Shown here piece after piece: positions 33,378-42,160 of a stretch of 64,000 nucleotides of DNA (the first letter of the stretch is position 1; each line of letters opens with the position of its first letter). This DNA is from Bacteroidaceae bacterium. Lineage in GTDB: Bacteria; Bacteroidota; Bacteroidia; Bacteroidales; Bacteroidaceae. Location: NCBI GenBank assembly GCA_017442855.1, contig JAFSPM010000045.1, positions 369,961 through 433,960 of the forward strand, read 5' to 3'. The position numbers were made by a program, and so were the translations under genes. The notes under the pieces are model-generated. The model worked only from the letters and a program-made list of their open reading frames with translations. It made no database searches and was not told where the DNA came from.

Positions 33378-34135
33378 AAAGACTCCATTTCATAGCATTC
33401 TGTGAAGTTTCGAAGCGTTTTTTAAAAAACGTTTCGATGGAGGTTCGACCATTGGGATGGCGCCGTTGTATAGGTCTTTTTGTTGTAATGGTAGGCTTTG
33501 CAACAACTGTTTCTGCACAGGTGGGCGACTTGCAGAACAATTTCTCTGTAGGTGTGAATGCCGGCCTTAACCTTACCAGCGCACAGTTTTCTCCGACCGT
33601 GCGTCAGAATCAGCTTACTGGCACTGTATTTGGTGTAACCGGCCGTTATATTTCAGAGAAGTATTTCGGTATGACGTGTGGTGTACGTGTGGAGGTCAAT
33701 TTTTCTCAACACGGTTGGAAAGAGTATGTGGAAGATTTTGAAGATCTGCAATACCAGCGCACGATGAACTATGTTGACATACCATTTTTAGCTCACCTGG
33801 CATTCGGTAAGAAGTTCCAGTTCTTTATCGACGGTGGTCCCCAGATAGGCTTCTTCCTGAGCGATAAGAGAAAGATAAGTGGTGACTGGGACAGCATAAC
33901 GGGTGTAGTGGTTGAACAGCATACAATGGATGTGAAGCATAAGTTTGATTACGGAATAGCCGGTGGTTTAGGCGTTGAATTAAAGACTCGGAAGGCAGGT
34001 AATTTCCTACTGGAAGGCAGGTATTATTATGCGTTGTCCGACTTCTTCGGCAATGAGAAACAAGACTATTTCGGACGCTCTGCCAATACCACCATTAGTA
34101 TTAAACTGACTTATTTGTTTGATATCACTAAATAA
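33374..34135 (+). CDS. PorT-family outer-membrane beta-barrel protein
   Basis: A 253-residue protein whose signal peptide ('GLFVVMVGFATTVSAQ') begins about 30 residues in. Two starts are possible: ATG 33374, overlapping the LysM gene stop (ATGA), or ATG 33437, directly after a long hairpin; the second gives a normal-length signal peptide (about 30 residues). The mature part has barrel strands ('FSVGVNAGLNLTSAQF', 'YFGMTCGVRVEVNFSQHGW', 'MNYVDIPFLAHLAFG', 'FFIDGGPQIGFFL') typical of the PorT/outer-membrane beta-barrel (PF13568) group. Probably co-transcribed with the LysM gene. Confidence 0.83.
   Translation: MKRLHFIAFCEVSKRFLKNVSMEVRPLGWRRCIGLFVVMVGFATTVSAQVGDLQNNFSVGVNAGLNLTSAQFSPTVRQNQLTGTVFGVTGRYISEKYFGMTCGVRVEVNFSQHGWKEYVEDFEDLQYQRTMNYVDIPFLAHLAFGKKFQFFIDGGPQIGFFLSDKRKISGDWDSITGVVVEQHTMDVKHKFDYGIAGGLGVELKTRKAGNFLLEGRYYYALSDFFGNEKQDYFGRSANTTISIKLTYLFDITK
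33411..33436 (+). other. 26-bp near-perfect hairpin between alternative start codons
   Basis: CGAAGCGTTTTTT followed directly by AAAAAACGTTTCG: 13-base arms with one G-U-compatible change, ending at the base before the ATG at 33437. It lies inside the coding frame if translation starts at 33374. Possible control of coupling with the upstream gene. Confidence 0.5.
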
Positions 34136-34143
34136 TTACAGCT

Positions 34144-34827
34144 ATGAAGGTAGGATATGCATACAGTAGCGAAATCGAGCAAACGCTTGAGAAGCAGATA
34201 AGAAGGCTGCATGATTCTGGATGCGAACGCATCTATCAGGAAACACTTACTGGTGTACGTGCTGATAGACCAAAACTAAAGAAATGCCTTGATAGCTTGC
34301 GCGCAGGTGATACGTTTATTGTTTGTCGCCTTGATCGCATTGGTACTCAGGTCGAAAAAGTCTTAATGCTGCTCAATGAGCTTGTAAACATGGAAGTCAC
34401 CTTCATCTCGTTGGACGATAATTTCAGCACTAACGGCCTTACGGGTCAAGTGCTCAGTCACATAGTCCAGAGCCTCTTATCTCTTAAGAAAGACGTGTTT
34501 ATGGCACGTGTTCAAGAGGGCCGGAAAGAGGCCGAAAAGAAGGGTGTTAAATTTGGGCGTAAGGAAGGCAGTGTGAACAAGCGAAACAAAGACAAGCCCC
34601 AGCAGTGCCGACAATTATACGATAACGGCCTACCAGTAAGCCGAATCATGACATTGCTGAACATCCGTAGCTATTCAACCGTTTATCGCTATTTGCGTCA
34701 AACAGGTGCGTACCCTGATAAGAACAACATAGAAAAGCAACAGCCCTCTCCTAAATTGTCGAAGAAAGAGCTGTTGAAATTAAAAAAAGAAGTTTATGAC
34801 AATAGTCATCAACTCGATTTATTCTGA
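34144..34827 (+). CDS. Serine-recombinase (resolvase) family protein with altered active-site motif
   Basis: A 227-residue resolvase/invertase-like protein. The N-terminal catalytic fold is clear: 'RLDRIGTQVEKVLMLLNEL' carries the RLxR helix and 'TGVRADRPKLKKCLD' the other conserved arginine region. The usual YxRVS start reads GYAYSSEIEQ here: the Arg before the serine nucleophile is Tyr7, and the serine is S9 by alignment. The C-terminal half has a helix-turn-helix ('GLPVSRIMTLLNIRSYSTVY') and a basic tail. Eight bases after the barrel gene stop. It may be a regulator or an invertase with altered chemistry; no inverted-repeat sites were found next to it. Confidence 0.82.
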   Translation: MKVGYAYSSEIEQTLEKQIRRLHDSGCERIYQETLTGVRADRPKLKKCLDSLRAGDTFIVCRLDRIGTQVEKVLMLLNELVNMEVTFISLDDNFSTNGLTGQVLSHIVQSLLSLKKDVFMARVQEGRKEAEKKGVKFGRKEGSVNKRNKDKPQQCRQLYDNGLPVSRIMTLLNIRSYSTVYRYLRQTGAYPDKNNIEKQQPSPKLSKKELLKLKKEVYDNSHQLDLF

Positions 34828-34839
34828 AGAAATCATTAA

Positions 34840-35847
34840 TCAGAAACGCTTGCCTATGATAATGCGGCTACGCCATTTATTATGTCTGAGACGAATGGAA
34901 TCATAGTCGCCTGCAGATGTGTAATTATACACTACAGTCAGCCCCATAAAGAAATGCTTGAAATAATGTACCGTTGAGAAACGCGCTACAACGGCAACTT
35001 CAGGAAAAGTAGCATCCATAGTTTCCACACCTACCATCTTGATGATCTTGTTGTCGTTCCAGAATACAATAGTGGGTAACGTGGAAAGATGAATAAGCCA
35101 TTTGCGATTAGGCACAAAATTATATCCATAACCCAAGCCTACACTGGCATAACTCAATTTAAACTTGCGAATTTCATCATTATCATATTCAACACCCTCC
35201 TCTGGTACTGCAGTGACTGATGTACGATGATAAGAAAGACCTGCCATAAAACTACCAGCACTGCGTTTCTGAACATACGACTGACTAAAAGCGGCCGGAT
35301 AAGAGAACTTACGACCATTGAAGGCATAGTAAGCATTGATGGTAAGGCTCTTTTCACGGACTTCCGTACTCACATCGTAAAGAACACCATTCCATTCGAC
35401 CTCTCCCTTATACTCGCCATTGGTTTCATATATAAAATCGAAGCCATATCGGTTGCTGTAGGAATTGATGTTTATCTCAGTACTGGTTTTCTTGCCAAAC
35501 AAATGAGATGGATTAAAAGCTAATGCAACGGCAAGACCACGATAGTTGGCACTTAAAGAAACAGTATGTCTCAGGGGATCTTTGAAACGAAAATCCAATT
35601 TTGAATTATCTTCGTCAATAGCCTTGAGGGTAAAGTGGGTGCCACAGATGTTATTAATCAAGCGTAGGGTCCAATGACGATCAGGACGAGAAACATAGTT
35701 GGTGTCGAGCTTAGATTTCTGTTGCCTAACGTCAAGCAGGCTATCTACTTTTTGCAACAATTTAAAGCGATGCTGGGCCGCAAGGTTAGAAGGAGGTAAA
35801 AAACTTATTATTGCAAAGCATATTATATACAAGTATTTTCTCGTCAT
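34840..35847 (-). CDS. DUF4421-family outer-membrane protein
   Basis: A 335-residue protein with signal peptide ending 'NLAAQ' and many amphipathic beta strands, ending 'RIIIGKRF' with C-terminal Phe. The layout ('RPDRHWTLRLINN', 'NYRGLAVALAFNP', 'GLSYHRTSVTAVP') matches the DUF4421 family of Bacteroidales, predicted barrels of unknown role. It is a single gene, convergent with the recombinase gene, 12 bases between stops. A TATTTTTG -7 box is at 35870-35863 on the minus strand. Confidence 0.83.
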   Translation of the reverse strand: MTRKYLYIICFAIISFLPPSNLAAQHRFKLLQKVDSLLDVRQQKSKLDTNYVSRPDRHWTLRLINNICGTHFTLKAIDEDNSKLDFRFKDPLRHTVSLSANYRGLAVALAFNPSHLFGKKTSTEININSYSNRYGFDFIYETNGEYKGEVEWNGVLYDVSTEVREKSLTINAYYAFNGRKFSYPAAFSQSYVQKRSAGSFMAGLSYHRTSVTAVPEEGVEYDNDEIRKFKLSYASVGLGYGYNFVPNRKWLIHLSTLPTIVFWNDNKIIKMVGVETMDATFPEVAVVARFSTVHYFKHFFMGLTVVYNYTSAGDYDSIRLRHNKWRSRIIIGKRF

Positions 35848-35956
35848 GGGTCTTTATAATATCAAAAATATATTACAAACGTCTTGCTTTTTTCTTGAAA
35901 TTAATATAACTTTGCAATGGTTTGATTTATCAAATCACTTATTTGAATTTCGGTGT

Positions 35957-35988
35957 GAAGGTAACTGTCTGTGAAGATAGTTGCCTTC
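35957..35988. terminator. Hairpin downstream of rnfA, possible terminator
   Basis: A 10-pair outer stem (35957-35966 with 35979-35988, one G-U) and three further inner pairs, between the rnfA stop (35998) and the DUF4421 promoter. A T-rich tail follows on the plus strand only, so terminator function for rnfA is less certain. Confidence 0.5.
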
Positions 35989-35997
35989 GTTATTGTT

Positions 35998-36576
35998 TTA
36001 TACTTTTACCACGCCACTGAAACCCATAAAGGCCATAGCCAATAAGCCTGCCACGATAAGTGCTATAGGTGTACCCTTCATGCCCTTAGGGATGTTTACC
36101 AAACTCATCTGCTCACGTATGCCGGCAAACAGGGTGAGTGCTAAGCCAAAGCCTATAGCGGTAGCAAAAGCATACACAACTCCCGTGAGCAGATCGAAGT
36201 CTTTCTGAATTACCAGAATAGCCACGCCCAACACAGCACAGTTGGTAGTGATAAGTGGCAGGAATACCCCCAGTGCCTGATAAAGCGACGGGGATACCTT
36301 CTTCAGTACAATCTCCAACATCTGCACCAGCGAAGCAATAACCAAGATGAACGTAATGGTTTGCAGGTACTGCAACTCAAACGCATCCAACACAAACTTC
36401 TGGATGAGATATGTCACGATGGTGGCCAGGGTTAGCACAAACGCCACAGCAGCACTCATGCCCAAAGCGGTATCAATCTTCTTCGATACCCCTAAAAACG
36501 GACAGATGCCCAAGAACTGTGAAAAGACGATGTTATTGACGAATATCGCCGCTATAAATATTAATAATAGTTCCAT
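35998..36576 (-). CDS. rnfA: Rnf/Rsx electron transport complex subunit A
   Basis: A 192-residue six-helix membrane subunit of the Rnf ferredoxin:NAD oxidoreductase. 'NNIVFSQFLGICPFLGVSKK' at the N-terminus carries the conserved cysteine region of RnfA/E and 'LPLITTNCAVLGVAIL' the second; these cysteines hold a membrane [2Fe-2S] cluster with RnfE in recent structures. Last gene of the operon, 9 bases after rnfE. Confidence 0.95.
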   Translation of the reverse strand: MELLLIFIAAIFVNNIVFSQFLGICPFLGVSKKIDTALGMSAAVAFVLTLATIVTYLIQKFVLDAFELQYLQTITFILVIASLVQMLEIVLKKVSPSLYQALGVFLPLITTNCAVLGVAILVIQKDFDLLTGVVYAFATAIGFGLALTLFAGIREQMSLVNIPKGMKGTPIALIVAGLLAMAFMGFSGVVKV

Positions 36577-36585
36577 AATCTATCA

Positions 36586-37173
36586 TTATTTAGTTTCTCT
36601 CAACTTATTGACAATAGCACAAAGGTAGCCCAATGCAATAAAAGCTCCAGGAGCCAGCACAAAGAGCAGCATGCCATAATCCTCGGGAACGAGAGAAAGG
36701 TTAAACATCTTACCAGTGCCCAAGAGTTCACGAACAGCACCCAACAAAGTAAGTGCCAACGTGAAGCCTAAGCCTATACCTACACCATCGAAGAACGATG
36801 ATACAGGACCATTCTTAGAAGCGAATGCCTCGGCACGACCTAACACAATACAGTTCACCACGATAAGTGGGATAAACAGACCTAACGTCTTGTACAAATC
36901 AGGCAAGTAAGCTTGCATCACCATTTGCAAAAGTGTTACAAAAGAGGCAATGATGACAATGAACGAAGGAATGCGCACCATGTTAGGGATAACATTCTTT
37001 ACAGCTGAAATAACCGTGTTAGAACAGATAAGCACAAACATAGTAGCCAAACCCATAGACATACCGTTTATTGCACTTGATGTTGTACCCAGCGTAGGAC
37101 ACATACCCAACATCAGTACGAAAGTTGGGTTCTCGTTAACGATACCGTTTATTAAAACTTTCAGGTTACTCAT
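36586..37173 (-). CDS. rnfE: Rnf/Rsx electron transport complex subunit E
   Basis: A 195-residue membrane subunit, inverse-topology paralogue of RnfA. It has 'NPTFVLMLGMCPTLGTTSSA' and 'IPLIVVNCIVLGRAEAFA', mirroring the cysteine motifs of RnfA. Six hydrophobic helices. It lies between rnfG and rnfA. Confidence 0.95.
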   Translation of the reverse strand: MSNLKVLINGIVNENPTFVLMLGMCPTLGTTSSAINGMSMGLATMFVLICSNTVISAVKNVIPNMVRIPSFIVIIASFVTLLQMVMQAYLPDLYKTLGLFIPLIVVNCIVLGRAEAFASKNGPVSSFFDGVGIGLGFTLALTLLGAVRELLGTGKMFNLSLVPEDYGMLLFVLAPGAFIALGYLCAIVNKLRETK

Positions 37174-37190
37174 AATTCTATCCCCTCCTA

Positions 37191-37844
37191 TTAATTAGCG
37201 GCACCCTTAACGGTGTCTGATGAAACAACAACTTGACTGGTAGCTTGCTGTGTAGCACCTGTAGAGCCATCGACATTTTGACCAGAGAAAGCGGCATAGG
37301 CAGCATTTACAGCTTTCAAGAAAGCACGCGATGTGATGGTAGATGCTGTAATGGCATCAATATTTCCACCATCCTTGCTCACTGTCAAGGCACCATCCTT
37401 GGGGCTCTTACCAGTAATATCTCCCTTAGCACCGCTCTTGAACCAAGTATCGGCTTTTGCACCCAAACCTGGTGTCTCAGCATGGTTCAGCAAAGAGTAA
37501 TCGTTAATCTGACCTTCTTTATTAAAGCCTACCAAAATAGTGAGGTCACCGCCGAAGCCCATAACGGTACTCTCCACTGCTGCTCCGATACTTTGACCGT
37601 CCTTAGTTGCAGGGTAAATTTTATAAGATACACCATCTACTTCCTGTATCTTCATTTCTTGTATGGGATTGTTGTCGAAGCCAGGAACTACGGCATTTAC
37701 CGCATCGCTCAGTGTCTTGGCGTTAGCAGCAGCTATAGGTTCTTTGGTCACCTCATTTACGGCAGCCAGCAGACCTACGCAGATGATGGTGATGCCTGTA
37801 AGCACCAGCACCATATTCTTTAATGATGATTCTAACTTCTTCAT
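37191..37844 (-). CDS. rnfG: Rnf electron transport complex subunit G (FMN-binding)
   Basis: A 217-residue protein with one N-terminal membrane helix ('NMVLVLTGITIICVGLLAAV') and a periplasmic FMN-binding domain. The flavin is expected to be linked covalently to the Thr in 'DAITASTITSRAF'. 'NHAETPGLGAKAD' is the conserved glycine-rich segment. The C-terminal 25 residues are low complexity. Overlaps rnfD by four bases. Confidence 0.95.
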   Translation of the reverse strand: MKKLESSLKNMVLVLTGITIICVGLLAAVNEVTKEPIAAANAKTLSDAVNAVVPGFDNNPIQEMKIQEVDGVSYKIYPATKDGQSIGAAVESTVMGFGGDLTILVGFNKEGQINDYSLLNHAETPGLGAKADTWFKSGAKGDITGKSPKDGALTVSKDGGNIDAITASTITSRAFLKAVNAAYAAFSGQNVDGSTGATQQATSQVVVSSDTVKGAAN

Positions 37845-38842
37845 TTCTTTACACTGACAGCCTTACTGCTGAATCTTTGAGGTTTAACATACGTATTGAC
37901 AAGAGGTACAAACGCGTTCATGATAAAGATAGCGAACGACATACCTTCAGGATAAGAGCCCCAGAGACGGATAACCATCGTGATGAGACCGATGCAGACG
38001 CCATAAATAAGTTGTCCGCGATGACTCATTGGTGAGGTTACATAGTCTGTAGCCATAAAGATGGCACCCAACATCAAACCACCGCTGAGCAGATGATATT
38101 CTGGTGACGGATAAACAGTGGGATCCACCAAATACATAGCACCAGCGAACACAAATACAGTAACAAGTATAGAGACAGGAATGTGCCAAGTGATGATCTT
38201 CTTCCAAAGCATATAGATACCGCCAAGCAGAAGAGCTAATGCACTGACTTCACCTAGCGAACCGCCAATATTATTGCCTAATAACATACCCAATGCATCT
38301 GGCAAATCACTCAGTGCTCCAGGATTATCATTCACAGCTTGCTTCATCAATGAAAGAGGTGTAGCTCCCGTTGTAGCATCCACATAAGAAGTCAGCTGTC
38401 CGGCCAGTGGCCATGAAGTCATCTGTACTGGGAAAGAAATCAAAAGGAAGATACGACCTGCCAACGCTGGGTTGAACGGATTGCAACCCAAACCACCAAA
38501 CGACATCTTGCCCACGCCAATGGCAAACAAAGCACCAAGGATAATAATCCAAATAGGCAGGTTAGATGGTAAGTTGAACGCCAAGAGTACACCAGTGATG
38601 ATAGCAGAACCATCAGTGATGGTGAGGCGCTCACGCTTTAAGATATACTTGCTAATGGCCCACTCGAAGAATACACAGGCTGCTACTGAAACAGCAGTAA
38701 CCACCAGTGCGCCAATACCAAAAGCCAACAATGACACCAAAAACGCAGGTATAAGTGCTATAAGCACGCCATACATGTTTTTCTGCACACTGTCATTGGC
38801 ATGGTCGTGGGGCGAAAGTGATACTAATAACTTATTTTCCAT
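37841..38842 (-). CDS. rnfD: Rnf electron transport complex subunit D
   Basis: A 333-residue integral-membrane subunit with covalent FMN; the flavinylation motif is 'TTGATPLSLM' (Thr next to Pro). The start 'LLVSLSPHDHANDS' is a common N-terminus of the subunit and 'ATDYVTSPMSHRGQL' another family segment. It is six bases after rnfC and overlaps rnfG. Confidence 0.95.
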   Translation of the reverse strand: MENKLLVSLSPHDHANDSVQKNMYGVLIALIPAFLVSLLAFGIGALVVTAVSVAACVFFEWAISKYILKRERLTITDGSAIITGVLLAFNLPSNLPIWIIILGALFAIGVGKMSFGGLGCNPFNPALAGRIFLLISFPVQMTSWPLAGQLTSYVDATTGATPLSLMKQAVNDNPGALSDLPDALGMLLGNNIGGSLGEVSALALLLGGIYMLWKKIITWHIPVSILVTVFVFAGAMYLVDPTVYPSPEYHLLSGGLMLGAIFMATDYVTSPMSHRGQLIYGVCIGLITMVIRLWGSYPEGMSFAIFIMNAFVPLVNTYVKPQRFSSKAVSVKK

Positions 38843-38848
38843 CGTAGA

Positions 38849-40186
38849 TTATTTTTTTGCGTTGCGGGCACGAATGATAGCTCCTACCTTTGCCTTTCCT
38901 AAGCTGATATAATCCAGCAACGGACGATTGGCAGGACAGGTGAACTGACAGGCGCCGCAACTCAAGCAGTCCATAATGTCTTCTTTCTCTAATCTCTCAA
39001 ACTCTGCATGCTCGGCCAACTGTGCCATGAGATATGGCTCCAAGCCCATAGGACAAGCACTCACACACTTAGCACAACGTATGCAAGGTTGCACCTCACC
39101 ACGCTTGGCATCTTTCTGGCTAAGGATGGTAATGCCTGAGGTTCCTTTGGCAGTCGGTACTTCGGTATTAACCAACGCCTTACCCATCATAGGTCCACCA
39201 CTGATGATCTTACCTGTATCCTCAGGCAAACCGCCACAAGCATCAATAAGTTGCTGAACAGGTGTACCAATGCGTGCCAGGAAATTACCAGGCTGCTTGA
39301 CAGACTTACCTGTAACGGTAACCACTCGTTCAAACAATGGCTTATTCTTTTGCACAGCTTCATACACAGCAAAAGCGGTTCCCACATTCTGCACCAAAGC
39401 ACCTGTAGAGATAGGCAATGCCCCACTACCTACATATCTGTTGGTAATGGCCTGTATCAGCTGTTTCTCACCACCTTGTGGATATTTCATCTTGAGTGGC
39501 ACTACTTCAATGCCAGAGAAGTCTTTAGCAGCATTCTCCAATGCTGCAATAGCATCTGGTTTATTGTTTTCCACACCAATATATGCCTTATTCACACGCA
39601 TAGATTTCATGAGGATGCTCACACCTACCATGATCTCAGGGGCATGCTCCAGCATCAGACGATGGTCGGCAGTAAGATAAGGCTCACATTCTGCACCATT
39701 AATCACCACACACTCAGGTTTGAAAGCAGGAGGAGGAGAAAGTTTTACTTGTGTAGGGAAACAAGCACCACCCAAACCTACAATACCCATCTCTGCCACT
39801 TTCTTGTTAATTTCCTCGGGAGTAAGTGTACACTCCTTCACCAACGTGTCAGAGCGGTCAATGCTCTCAAGCCACTCATCGCCCTCCACGTCAATGAAGA
39901 TGGCAGGTTTGGGATAACCACTGGCATCAATAATAGTGTCAATCTTCGACACCTTTCCGCTAACGGATGAATGGATGGCAGCTGAGACGAATCCACCAGG
40001 CTCCGCAATCTTCTGTCCCACCTTCACCACATCACCTTTATCTACAATGGGCTTGGCGGGTGCGCCAATGTGCTGTCCCAGCAAGATAGCTACCTTTGCC
40101 GGAATGGCAGCCTTGACGATGGGCTGGCCTGCTGAAAGTTTATTTCCGTGAGGATGAACTCCTCCGATTGAAAATGTCTTCAACAT
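38849..40186 (-). CDS. rnfC: Rnf electron transport complex subunit C
   Basis: A 445-residue NAD/FMN- and Fe-S-binding subunit on the cytoplasmic side. It starts with the RnfC barrel-sandwich domain ('GGVHPHGNKLSAG'), then the complex I 51-kDa-like fold ('GLGGACFPTQVKL', 'NGAECEPYLTADHRLM'), SLBB segment, and two 4Fe-4S motifs near the end, CIRCAKCVSACP and CLSCGACQFTCP. Normal length without the long repeat tail of enterobacterial RsxC. Confidence 0.96.
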   Translation of the reverse strand: MLKTFSIGGVHPHGNKLSAGQPIVKAAIPAKVAILLGQHIGAPAKPIVDKGDVVKVGQKIAEPGGFVSAAIHSSVSGKVSKIDTIIDASGYPKPAIFIDVEGDEWLESIDRSDTLVKECTLTPEEINKKVAEMGIVGLGGACFPTQVKLSPPPAFKPECVVINGAECEPYLTADHRLMLEHAPEIMVGVSILMKSMRVNKAYIGVENNKPDAIAALENAAKDFSGIEVVPLKMKYPQGGEKQLIQAITNRYVGSGALPISTGALVQNVGTAFAVYEAVQKNKPLFERVVTVTGKSVKQPGNFLARIGTPVQQLIDACGGLPEDTGKIISGGPMMGKALVNTEVPTAKGTSGITILSQKDAKRGEVQPCIRCAKCVSACPMGLEPYLMAQLAEHAEFERLEKEDIMDCLSCGACQFTCPANRPLLDYISLGKAKVGAIIRARNAKK

Positions 40187-40212
40187 ATTATTATTCTATT
40201 TATTTCTTTGTC

Positions 40213-41613
40213 TTATAATAATGTAGATGCAATTTTCTCAACCACAACTACAGCTTCTTCCTGGGTCTTAGCAGGGTGTTTCAAAGCCACCAAACCAGTA
40301 GTCAAAACAGGCACTATCGGAGTAGCATCAACCGCTGCAGCATCAGCCTTTACAGGTTGCTTGGCTGCATTTGCCAACGCCTGAGCTGCAATCTTAGCCA
40401 CTACATCTACCTTTGGATGAGCAGCAATATTCACTAGTTCGAAAGCAGGAGCAGCTGCCTTGGCAACAGTTTTCTCGGTCACAGGAGCAGCTTCAGGAAC
40501 TTTAGGAGTTTCTGAAGGAGCGGACTTCAGTAAGTCGGCAATCTTAGCCATCACTTCCTCACCTCCCACAGAACATGATTTATCACCAATACCGCCATCT
40601 TTTACGATAGCAGCAGCAAAAGCAGGACAATCATCAAATCCGCATGCACCGCAATTGGCTTGTGGCAACAAAGCGGCAATCGATGAAGCACTAGGCATAG
40701 CCACAGGCTTAGCAGTAACATCAGCTTCTACCTGAGAGGCAGGCTTTGCAACAGGAGCAGCTGGCTTAACAGCATCAGTAGCAGGCTTTGCAGGTTTTGG
40801 AGGGAAATTAAGGTCGATAATCGCATGGGTTGGACATACCTCTACACACTTGCGACATGACTTACACTTGTTATAATCGATATATGCTACGTTGTTAGTA
40901 ACGGTGATAGCGCCAAACGGACATGTCTTCTCGCATTTGCCACAGCCTATGCAACCAACGGTACAGGCCTTACGAGTGATGGCACCTTTATCTTTATTGA
41001 CGCAACGCACATATACACGGCGATTCTTCAAGCCCTTTTTACGAAGTTCGATAATGCCTTTAGGACAAGCCTTTGAGCAGGCACCGCAGGCAGTACATTT
41101 TTCATCATCAACTTCGGGTAATCCAGTTTCGGGGTTAATATGGATGGCATCAAATTTACATGCTTTTGTGCAGTCGCCATAACCCAAACAGCCAAAGCTA
41201 CAGCTCGTTTCACCACCATACAGTGAAGACGCGATGAAACAGCTTTTCACTCCGTCATACTGGTTGATACGGGGACGGTTGGCACAGGTACCATTACAAC
41301 GTACCACAGCCACCATGGGTTCTTTTGCCTCTGCCACAAGTCCCATCACGGCAGCCACTTTCTCCATCACGGGCTGACCTCCTACAGGACAGGATTTACC
41401 TTCCAATGAGCCAGCTTTCACGATGGCGCTTGCCAAACCGCTACAACCCGGATAACCGCAACCGCCACAATTGGCCTGAGGCAACACCTCGGCTACCTTA
41501 GCAATACGCGGGTCTTCGTACACAGCAAACTTTTTAGAAGCCACATAAAGCACCAGTGCTGCCACCAATGCTATTACTCCTATTGAGATTACTGCTATCA
41601 GAATTACATTCAT
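40213..41613 (-). CDS. rnfB: Rnf electron transport complex subunit B with duplicated Fe-S domain
   Basis: A 466-residue ferredoxin-type subunit, clearly longer than the usual 270-300 or so. After one membrane helix (1-25) comes the Fe-S (PF04060-type) domain 'QANCGGCGYPGCSGLA', then four 4Fe-4S ferredoxin motifs (for example CTACGACSKACP, CIGCGKCEKTCP, CKSCRKCVEVCP). An Ala/Pro-rich linker (about 270-305) leads to a second copy of the first domain, 'QANCGACGFDDCPAFA' with 'GDKSCSVGGEEVM', and a further Ala/Lys-rich tail. The extra domain looks like an internal duplication of residues about 40-95. First rnf gene after rseC. Confidence 0.93.
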   Translation of the reverse strand: MNVILIAVISIGVIALVAALVLYVASKKFAVYEDPRIAKVAEVLPQANCGGCGYPGCSGLASAIVKAGSLEGKSCPVGGQPVMEKVAAVMGLVAEAKEPMVAVVRCNGTCANRPRINQYDGVKSCFIASSLYGGETSCSFGCLGYGDCTKACKFDAIHINPETGLPEVDDEKCTACGACSKACPKGIIELRKKGLKNRRVYVRCVNKDKGAITRKACTVGCIGCGKCEKTCPFGAITVTNNVAYIDYNKCKSCRKCVEVCPTHAIIDLNFPPKPAKPATDAVKPAAPVAKPASQVEADVTAKPVAMPSASSIAALLPQANCGACGFDDCPAFAAAIVKDGGIGDKSCSVGGEEVMAKIADLLKSAPSETPKVPEAAPVTEKTVAKAAAPAFELVNIAAHPKVDVVAKIAAQALANAAKQPVKADAAAVDATPIVPVLTTGLVALKHPAKTQEEAVVVVEKIASTLL

Positions 41614-41654
41614 AAAATTAGTTAGTTATTAAGTTGTTGATTATATTAGCTTTA

Positions 41655-42086
41655 TCAGTTCATTTTCGAAATAGTGAACCTGAAGGTCTTCTTCATCTTG
41701 TCCCTACCGAAAAAGAATAGCAACAGATAGTAGAAAGCAACACAAGCTAACGAACAAAGTGCCACCGATAGTTCACTATCACTGCCCCACCATTTAGAGA
41801 GACCTACCACCAATGCCATGAGAATGATCAACGGCAACAAGTAACCATACCAAACTGCCAAGCGGCTCATGCTGGTAGAGCCCATAATCCACACCTCATC
41901 ACCCACACGGTATTCACTAGCATCTTTGTCATACACATCAATGAGATGCTCATTGGATTCTGCCGATGTGCAGTGATTTTTAATACTGCACGATGAGCAG
42001 GATGTGGTCTGCACTATTTTCACTTGCAAGAAGTTCCTTTCAATCTTCTGCACAACTCCACTATGCTTCACTACATCTTCTTTCAT
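41655..42086 (-). CDS. rseC: RseC/MucC-like SoxR-reducing system protein
   Basis: A 143-residue membrane protein with an N-terminal cysteine group ('TTSCSSCSIKNHC') and two transmembrane helices ('YLLPLIILMALVVGL' and 'VALCSLACVAFYYLLLFFF'). In Bacteroidetes this gene heads the rnf operon, as here. The cysteines may hold an Fe-S cluster; a role in assembling or regulating Rnf/Rsx is inferred from genetics in other bacteria. Confidence 0.9.
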   Translation of the reverse strand: MKEDVVKHSGVVQKIERNFLQVKIVQTTSCSSCSIKNHCTSAESNEHLIDVYDKDASEYRVGDEVWIMGSTSMSRLAVWYGYLLPLIILMALVVGLSKWWGSDSELSVALCSLACVAFYYLLLFFFGRDKMKKTFRFTISKMN

Positions 42087-42116
42087 GGTTAGATTATTTA
42101 GTTGATAATTTCACTG

Positions 42117-42147
42117 CAAAAATAATCTATATTTTTGTAAGCACAAA
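42117..42147 (-). promoter_or_regulatory. rseC-rnfBCDGEA promoter
   Basis: Minus-strand TTTG (42147-42144), 19 bases, TATTTTTG (42124-42117), about 30 bases before the rseC start. The operon order is rseC, B, C, D, G, E, A with gaps of at most 41 bases. Confidence 0.82.
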
Positions 42148-42160
42148 ATAATTTTACGTT

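Noticed and set aside
42130-42137. TATTTTTG on the plus strand near the rseC promoter
   Set aside because: No gene follows rightward; the match arises in the A+T-rich promoter region shared with the minus-strand box.
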